From the NCBI GenBank assembly GCA_020718525.1, contig DYRX01000072.1, forward strand, positions 1-14,279: a stretch of 14,279 nucleotides of DNA, given 5' to 3'. Position 1 is the stretch's first letter. Each line of letters begins with the position of its first letter. The position numbers were made by a program, and so were the translations under genes. A model generated the notes under the pieces. That model did no database searches. It saw only the letters and a program-made list of their open reading frames with translations, and was not told the DNA's origin. The stretch comes from Victivallis vadensis (GTDB lineage Bacteria; Verrucomicrobiota; Lentisphaeria; Victivallales; GWF2-50-93). This document shows, in pieces, positions 1 to 6,100 of this stretch.

Positions 1-732
1 CTAGCCACTTGCATGCCTTAGTTTTCTGCATTTTGGGCACATGAAGATGTCAAGCCCCATGATTGTGGCATATTCGTCGTTGAGGAGGACGCGCACTTCC
101 TCGCCGGGCTCTATGTTCATGAAATCCGGGCTGTTGTCTGCGACCATGACAGAAGGTCCTCTGGTTATTTTAATGGACACGACAGAGCCTTCTGGAAGCA
201 CCATATGGTTCACTGGCTCCGTGCTGTTGCTGAAGGCGAGCCCCAAGCCGACTCTGAAGACGCTGTGAGTTATGCTTTTGTAATATGCAGTGCTTCCATG
301 CACAGTGGAGACACCGACTCCGTCTCCGACGATTTCCTCCGAATATGCCTCTTCGTCAATCCTGACCATGTATCGGATCGCGCTTACCGGGTTGGAATTG
401 TGTAGAAAGACGTCGTTTATTCCTTTGACAAGCCCCGATTTGGAGAGTCCCTCTATTTTTCTCAACTTGAATGTTTTGAGCTTCCCATCGAGGAGCATTT
501 CGAAGAGATGCCTGTAGCTGGAATGCTCCGGACAGAGGCGCTTGTCGCCATTGCTTCTGATCGGGAATTTAGGTATTTCTGGAAAATCCCTTTCGGCTCC
601 TAGAAGAGCTCCGTCGCCGCCGTAGGTGACAATCGCATCGGCATGCTCCGGGCTGTCCAATATTTGAAAAGGCAAAGATTCGATGTGGGAGAGTATGCCC
701 GTATAATTTTTACCGCAGATGCATATTTTCAT
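1..732 (-). CDS. nadK: NAD kinase (ATP-NAD kinase family)
   Basis: Predicted to phosphorylate NAD to NADP in the cytoplasm, the route to cellular NADP(H). The 243-residue product has the family signatures in order: the nucleotide-binding GGDG at residues 38-41 after a short beta-strand (IVTY), an NE-like motif here reading GINDVFLHN (104-112), and the strongly conserved GDGVGVSTVHGSTAY (136-150). It is at the short end for the family. The start at 732 is chosen over an upstream in-frame ATG at 792 because GGAAGG lies 6 bases before it, homology begins at MKICICG, and the longer version would add residues that in another frame encode a methyltransferase tail. The TAG stop occupies the first three bases of the window, so the gene is complete. 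Four cysteines and histidines near the C-terminus (CPKCRKLRH) are unusual for the family. Its start overlaps the SpoU remnant by 23 bases. Confidence 0.87.
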   Translation of the reverse strand: MKICICGKNYTGILSHIESLPFQILDSPEHADAIVTYGGDGALLGAERDFPEIPKFPIRSNGDKRLCPEHSSYRHLFEMLLDGKLKTFKLRKIEGLSKSGLVKGINDVFLHNSNPVSAIRYMVRIDEEAYSEEIVGDGVGVSTVHGSTAYYKSITHSVFRVGLGLAFSNSTEPVNHMVLPEGSVVSIKITRGPSVMVADNSPDFMNIEPGEEVRVLLNDEYATIMGLDIFMCPKCRKLRHASG

Positions 733-967
733 GAGATGCCTTCCAATGTCTGAGCACGGAATACGCCACGACTGCGGCGCAATTCCCGACATTTATTGAA
801 CGCTTGATTCCGTTCATTGGTAAATATAGTCTTGAGGCGCAGAATTCAAGAGCTTCCGGACTAATTCCTTCAGCTTCGTTTCCGAAGACGAGCGCCGCAG
901 GGTAGCTGAATTCAAAATTAAACTGCCAGAAAGAAGACGCTGAAGACTTCTGTGCTTCAAGCGCTGA
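710..967 (-). pseudogene. 5'-truncated SpoU-family RNA 2'-O-methyltransferase remnant
   Basis: An open frame of about 85 codons ends at TAA (710-712) and contains the C-terminal half of a SpoU/TrmH-type (SPOUT) methyltransferase. It reads ALVFGNEAEGISPEAL (motif 2, SAM-knot region), then LYLPMNGIKRSINVGNCAA (motif 3 with the conserved Ser-x-Asn), then VVAYSVLRHW. Motif 1 (N-x-G-x-x-x-R) and everything N-terminal is missing. An in-frame TAA lies at 968-970 and there is no ATG, GTG or TTG before the Met inside LPMNG, so no intact protein can be made from this strand. The remnant overlaps the NAD kinase start by 23 bases, so the pair was probably a coupled operon before truncation. A direct repeat, AATTCAAAAT, flanks the point where homology fades (909-918 and 971-980). 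A frameshift rather than a deletion is possible, but I found no motif 1 upstream. Confidence 0.75.
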
Positions 968-1108
968 TTAAATTCAAAATCAAAACCTCTCAAGCTCGAT
1001 GTCAAAAATCATTTTTAAATTTGAATTTCATATGATTGACATTATTTTTATGCCCGTCGCAACTGCTGTATTATTTAAATCTCATATTCTCGGAAGGAGT
1101 CTTTTTTA
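968..1108 (+). promoter_or_regulatory. AT-rich leader and ribosome binding site of the oxidoreductase gene
   Basis: This short AT-rich stretch between the methyltransferase remnant and the oxidoreductase must hold the latter's promoter. It contains a perfect TTGACA at 1036-1041, but the best -10-like hexamer, TATTAT at 1069-1074, is 27 bases away, too far for a standard pair, so no promoter is called exactly. An 8-base palindrome TCATATGA lies at 1028-1035. A strong Shine-Dalgarno GGAAGGAG at 1092-1099 sits 9 bases before the ATG at 1109 and fixes the start. Confidence 0.4.
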
Positions 1109-2455
1109 ATGAAAATCAATTTTCTGCTGGTTGGAATGGGAGGAAGAGGACTGCCGACTTTTGCCAAAGGACTTTTGGGCTGGCCTGACAAAGGCTGGCC
1201 GGAATTTGTTGACAAGGCACGCATTGTCGGACTGATGGACACCAACATAGAGCGTTGCAAGGCATGTTACGCCGAATTGAAAAAGAGACCAATCCCGTAC
1301 GATCTTCCCATGTTTTCGGATTTGGACGAAGCCATAGTAAAAAGCAAGGCGGACTGGGCGGTGATATGCGTTCCGGACAGGGTGCACACCGAAGTCTGTC
1401 TGAAATGCATAGAGGGCGGTCTGAATATCTGGGTGGAGAAGCCTCTGGCAACCAGCGTGGAGGAATGCGATCTGATCCTTTCGAAGGCGAAGGAAAAGAA
1501 CGTCGAGGTAAGAGTTGCCCACAACTACAGGCATTACAGATGGATAGTCAAAATCGAACAGCTTCTGAAAGAAGGGGCGATTGGCAAAGTTCTTTCCTTC
1601 AGGGCTGGAGAAATACTTGGGGACGCACATGGAGGTGACTATTTTCACAGGTGGCATTCCGATTTCAGCGTCTCCGCTGGAATGCTGAACCATAAGGCTT
1701 GCCATCATTTCGATCTCATCTTCTGGCTTCTCAAAGATACGCCAGTCTGCGCCCAGGCAATGGGCTCAAGGGCTCTTTACCGCGAGAAAAAAATGCCCGC
1801 CCACGGCGAAAGATGCAGTTCATGTCAGCTCAAAAAGACTTGCCCCCATGCCATTGACATGGACGTATGGGATGGGATTTACAGAAAGATGTACATTGAT
1901 GCCGAACATGTGGACGGATACATCCGCGACAAATGTGTTTTTTCCGATCGCCATAGCATCTACGACAACTACACTGTCAATTTCACCATGCAAAGCGGTG
2001 TAATAGGCAACTACATTCTGACGAATTTCGGACCAAGAGAATACGTGTTTTTTGAGTTTGTCGGCACGGAAGGCTCGATAGAAGCCGGTCAGGACGGACT
2101 CACCCACAAGGAATATCTGCGCGTAATCAAAATGAAGAAATCCGCCGACAAAGATGGCATTTTGCATGACAAAGCCGAGGCTGAAGAGATCAGTTTCGAG
2201 GATGAGGGCGGAATGCATGGGCACGGCGGTGCCGACATGAGAATGCTTGCAAGCTTTCTTGGTTTCAAAGAGGGAGTTGCCGTCGACCCTGCAATTCTTG
2301 CTAGCGGAGAAGAGGCGAAGTCTGCAATCTTGGGTGCCGACATGGCGAACAGAAGTCTGGCCGAAGGCGGAAGGGTCGTCTGGAAAGAGGAGACAGGCAA
2401 AGATTTCCCACCTACACCTCCACAGCCGTCCTGGTGCTCGAAAATCAGAAAATAG
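1109..2455 (+). CDS. Gfo/Idh/MocA family NAD(P)-dependent oxidoreductase with Cys-rich insert
   Basis: A 448-residue cytoplasmic dehydrogenase, probably acting on a sugar, polyol or cyclitol. The N-terminal Rossmann domain starts with the dinucleotide loop GMGGRG (9-14). The family-defining EKP lies at 110-112 (WVEKPLA), where the Lys takes part in catalysis. The C-terminal domain carries the catalytic-type segment GMLNHKACHHFD (191-202). Unusually, a cysteine cluster C-x2-C-x5-C (236, 239, 245; CSSCQLKKTC) lies in the C-terminal domain, a pattern that could bind zinc or an Fe-S cluster. The length is above the roughly 330-400 usual for the superfamily, partly because of this insert. There is no signal peptide. 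It is a single gene on its strand with its own upstream region and a downstream hairpin, so it is probably unrelated to the neighbouring NRPS operon. The exact substrate cannot be told. Confidence 0.88.
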   Translation: MKINFLLVGMGGRGLPTFAKGLLGWPDKGWPEFVDKARIVGLMDTNIERCKACYAELKKRPIPYDLPMFSDLDEAIVKSKADWAVICVPDRVHTEVCLKCIEGGLNIWVEKPLATSVEECDLILSKAKEKNVEVRVAHNYRHYRWIVKIEQLLKEGAIGKVLSFRAGEILGDAHGGDYFHRWHSDFSVSAGMLNHKACHHFDLIFWLLKDTPVCAQAMGSRALYREKKMPAHGERCSSCQLKKTCPHAIDMDVWDGIYRKMYIDAEHVDGYIRDKCVFSDRHSIYDNYTVNFTMQSGVIGNYILTNFGPREYVFFEFVGTEGSIEAGQDGLTHKEYLRVIKMKKSADKDGILHDKAEAEEISFEDEGGMHGHGGADMRMLASFLGFKEGVAVDPAILASGEEAKSAILGADMANRSLAEGGRVVWKEETGKDFPPTPPQPSWCSKIRK

Positions 2456-2461
2456 GGCATT

Positions 2462-2483
2462 GAGCTTTTGATTGCAAAAGCTC
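2462..2483 (+). terminator. Stem-loop after the oxidoreductase gene
   Basis: A perfect 9-bp stem, GAGCTTTTG (2462-2470) and CAAAAGCTC (2475-2483), closes a 4-base loop six bases after the TAG stop. Only a weak T-rich tail (TTCTAGT) follows on the plus strand, so it is a plausible but not classic intrinsic terminator. Confidence 0.5.
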
Positions 2484-2488
2484 TTCTA

Positions 2489-2529
2489 GTACGGATCCGG
2501 TAAACTACGTTCGTTTACTGAATCCGTAC
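2489..2529. terminator. Long inverted repeat between convergent genes, likely bidirectional terminator
   Basis: Two 17-base arms, GTACGGATCCGGTAAAC (2489-2505) and GTTTACTGAATCCGTAC (2513-2529), pair at 16 of 17 positions counting one G-U wobble. They leave one mismatch and a 7-base loop. The repeat ends one base before the stop codon of the phosphopantetheinyl transferase gene, whose mRNA comes from the minus strand. Read from that strand the hairpin is followed within about 10 bases by TTTT. It lies between convergent genes, so it probably ends the NRPS operon and backs up the hairpin at 2462-2483. No long U tract is present on the plus strand. Confidence 0.55.
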
Positions 2530-2530
2530 C

Positions 2531-3193
2531 TCATAAGGATATTGCGACGGATAGAAAAGATCTTTCCGAGAGCCTGCGTGTCCTTATGCAAAGGGATGAG
2601 GACAAGTATTCCACATGATCGCTGGCAGAAAGATCCAGCAGGGAAAGTTTTTCAGAGAGTCCACAGCCGATTGCCTTTGCCAGGGCTTCCTTCCGTGTCC
2701 ATATTCTTGTGAACTCCATGCGTTTTTCTGCGTCTCCGGAGCATGACAGCACATTTTTTTTCTCATTTTCATGGAAATGGCATGCCATAAGTGCTTCGAG
2801 TTCAATATCTTTTGGCGCGCATTCCACGTCTATGCCGATTTCACTGTCATTTGAAAGGGCAATGCAGACAAAATCTTCAGAATGTGAAATGCTGAATTTC
2901 AAAGGGCTGGCCGGGCATCGCAGAAACGGCCTGCCTCCGCTTTCCAGCGCTATTTTCACGGAGCTTGGATCGCATCCATGAATCCTTGAAGCGGCAAGTC
3001 TTAGGAGATGCCTGCCGACTGCGAAGCGCAATTTGTCGGATTCATGCCGATACCTTGCAAGTCTTTCGGTCTCATATTCATCCAAATACATTGATAGTAC
3101 CGGCACTTGAGAAGAGGATAGCTCGCCCAGCGGCACTAGATATACATCTGCCGCGCCTGAAAAAGGGATGCGAAATGCTTCTGAGTCCTTCAT
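2531..3193 (-). CDS. Sfp-type 4'-phosphopantetheinyl transferase
   Basis: Transfers the phosphopantetheine arm of coenzyme A to the conserved Ser of carrier-protein domains. Here the obvious targets are the two carrier domains of the adjacent NRPS. The 220-residue length is typical of the Sfp/AcpT branch. Visible motifs in order are ESGGRPFL (84-91), FSISHSE (100-106), GIDVE (120-124, with the Mg-binding Asp122 and Glu124) and WTRKEALAK (165-173, with the conserved W-x2-KEA-x2-K). All residues expected for activity are present. Its ATG overlaps the NRPS stop codon by four bases (ATGA) and lacks a strong ribosome site of its own, so it is probably translated by coupling to the NRPS. It is the last gene of the minus-strand run. 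It could also serve a fatty-acid carrier protein, but the coupling argues for a dedicated NRPS partner. Confidence 0.95.
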   Translation of the reverse strand: MKDSEAFRIPFSGAADVYLVPLGELSSSQVPVLSMYLDEYETERLARYRHESDKLRFAVGRHLLRLAASRIHGCDPSSVKIALESGGRPFLRCPASPLKFSISHSEDFVCIALSNDSEIGIDVECAPKDIELEALMACHFHENEKKNVLSCSGDAEKRMEFTRIWTRKEALAKAIGCGLSEKLSLLDLSASDHVEYLSSSLCIRTRRLSERSFLSVAISL

Positions 3194-6100
3194 TTTTCTG
3201 AGCTTGCTTCTGAAGGATGATTCCGCTCGTCGAGAGCCTTCTGCAGGACTGATGCGAAAATTTTGTCGTTGGGTGGCGCAAATATTGCGGCATGCTCTCC
3301 GGGAATCACAGACTGGGAGATTCCGCCAAGTGCAAAATCCTTCCAGCCATAGTTTTCAAGATCGTCAATGAAGAATGTCTGCCTGGCGGCTTTGAAGAGG
3401 ACTATTTCAACTTTACACGGCTCCAGAACATAGTTTTTCTGTGCCAGATAGTTTGCCTTGTAAACATTTTGCAGGAACGGGGGCATCCCGGCGGGATTCT
3501 CCATATCCAATATTTCATCTCCCATGTATTTTGCAGGAAGCTTTCCGGAAATCTTGAATTTCCAATACTCTATTTTTCGTCTGAGGAAATCAGATTTTTG
3601 CTTCTTGGACAATGCCAGGTAAGAGAAGATCGAGTAGGAAATTCTGCGCGGAAGAATCCTGATTTTTCTGAGCAGGCGTCCGAATGGAGACAAATGGCTG
3701 TCCATGTATGCGATCGTATCGAAGAGCCCAACGAAATTGACCTTTTGCCCAGAGCGGATCAACTGCTTCGCCATTTCATATGCGACATATCCGCCGAAGG
3801 AGTATCCTGCTATATTATAGGGACCGTAAGGATTCTGGGCTCTTAGCTCGGATATGTAGTAGGATGCGATTTCAGGAATGCTTTGAAGCGCTCCGCTCAC
3901 GCCGTCTAACCCCTTTGCCTGAAGTCCGAATATCGGCTGGTCGGGATCCATGTTTGAAACAAGCGAATTGAAGAGCAGGACATTGAGCCCCGCGCCATGG
4001 ACGATGTAAAGAGGATTTTTCCTGCCGCCCGCACGTATTGGAACAAGAGAGCGCCACGCCTCCTTTTCCTGTCTGCCATCAAGAAGAGAGGCAAGGCTAC
4101 GGACGGTCGAATTTCTGAAGAGAGCCGAGATCGGCAGTCTTTTTCCTGTGGCTTTTTCAATTTCGCTCATCAGTGCGACTGCAAGCAGGGAATGTCCGCC
4201 GGCTTCGAAAAAATCCTCGTCTATTCCGCTGGAAGAGCGCTTGAGAACGCGGCGCCATATTTCAAAAATCATCTTTTCGGTCTCTGTCCGGGGCGGAGAT
4301 GCAGGCGTGAGCGCATCAGTCCTTGCGCTTTGCGGAGGCGGCAGGGATTTTCTGTCAATTTTTCCGTTTGGAGTGAGGGGCAGAGCCTGGAGTTTTATGA
4401 AGCAGGTTGGAATCATGTATTCGGGGAGAAGTTTTTTCAGATGCTTTATGAGAGTGGCGGAATCCGTGTCCGAACCAGGCTCGAGCACGTAGTATGCCGC
4501 AAGCATCTTGTCGCCGCTGTCCTCGGCCAGAATGACGACGTTCTGACGTATGCCGGGTGCAGACGCGATTGCAGTCTCTATCTCGCCAAGCTCGATGCGG
4601 AAGCCGCGAAGCTTCACCTGTCCATCCATCCTTGACAGATAGCGGAGTTCGCCACTGAGCGTCCTGACTCCCAGATCACCGGTTCTATAGACCTTGGCAT
4701 TTCTTTTGAATGGATTGTCTATGAATTTTTCTGCGTTGAGTTCGGGTCTTCCGAGGTATCCGGGGGAGACACCGGCCCCACCTATGAGGATTTCACCGGG
4801 CACTCCGGCGGGGAGCGGGACAATATTTTTGTCAACAACATATATCTCGGTGTTGGCGATCGGCGAGCCAATGGGGACAAAGTCGGCGGAGAGGGAGTCC
4901 TGCGAAACTTTTCGAATGCTCGAATATATTGCAGTTTCGGTCGGGCCATAGAGGTTCCAGAGTCCGGAACATTTCGATAAAATTGAGCGGGCAAGCTCCG
5001 AAGGAAGGGCCTCTCCGCCACAAAAAGCCTTGAATCCGGGCCTGCCTTTCCAGCCAGAGAGAAGCAGGAGCCGCCAAGTGACCGGGGTCGCCTGCATTGC
5101 ACTTATCTTTGCGGAAATGATTTTCCCGTCGAGGATCCGGAAGTCAGTCGCCTCGTCGCCTGTTCCGATCACCAGAGTAGCGCCGCTGATCAGGGGGACA
5201 AAAAGGTCCAGCAATGAGATGTCGAAGGAAATCGTGGTTATCGCCAGCATCCTGTCGTCCTCTGATATCTCGAGAATTTTTCTGAATGCGAGCAATGCAT
5301 TGCAAAGGGCGCTGTGGATGATTAGAACTCCCTTTGGCTTGCCAGTAGAGCCTGAAGTGTAGATGAGATATGCTGGATAGCCCGCTTCGGGCGCAAATTG
5401 GGGAGGCGCATCGGAGGCGGAGAGAATTTCATCCTCCTGCATGTCAGTGAAGATCATCTTGCTCCTGATGTCGGGCAGGCGCTCGAGCATGTCCCGTCGG
5501 CTCACGATGAAATCCGGTCTGGAGTCGTCAAGGATGTGCTTAATCCTTTCCTTCGGATGTGAAGGATCTATCGGAATGTATGTGCCGCCAGCCTTGAAGA
5601 TGCCCATGATGGATGCCAGCATCATTTTGGATCTGCGGTGAAACACGGCGACTCTGCCACCCGGCAAGAATCCGCCAGCGGAAAGAAAATTGGCAAATCT
5701 GTTCGAGACTCTCTCAAGCTGAGAATAGGTCAGCGTGCCGTCAGTGTCCGATTCAACTGCGATCTTTTCCGGATACGCCAGCGCCGTGGCGCGAAATAAC
5801 CCGATGAAAAGGGCTGGATCCGGCAGGGGCTCGCATGTTGAGTTGCATCCTTCAAGAAGCCATCTCTTCTCCGATTCGCCCAGACAGCATATCCTGCCGG
5901 TCTCGGCTGAAAAGTCGGAAATCAATATTCTCAGGACATTTACGCAGTGTCCAGCGAAGGCCGCAATCCTTTCATGCGCAAAGAGTTCCGTATTGTATTC
6001 GAATGCGAATCCGAGAGAGGATTCAGCTTCAGTCACGGTCATTGTCAGATCAAGCTTTGCAACCTCGTTCTCGAAGTCCTTTTGAACGACCTTGGCTCCG

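Noticed and set aside
733..792. Upstream ATG at 792 as the NAD kinase start
   Set aside because: Adds 20 residues without homology, while the ATG at 732 has a good ribosome site and matches the family start.
814..1005. 63-residue minus-strand frame
   Set aside because: It is a shifted frame over the SpoU remnant; the other frame carries the recognisable methyltransferase motifs.
1036..1074. TTGACA and TATTAT as a promoter pair
   Set aside because: The 27-base spacing is far outside the normal 15-19 range.
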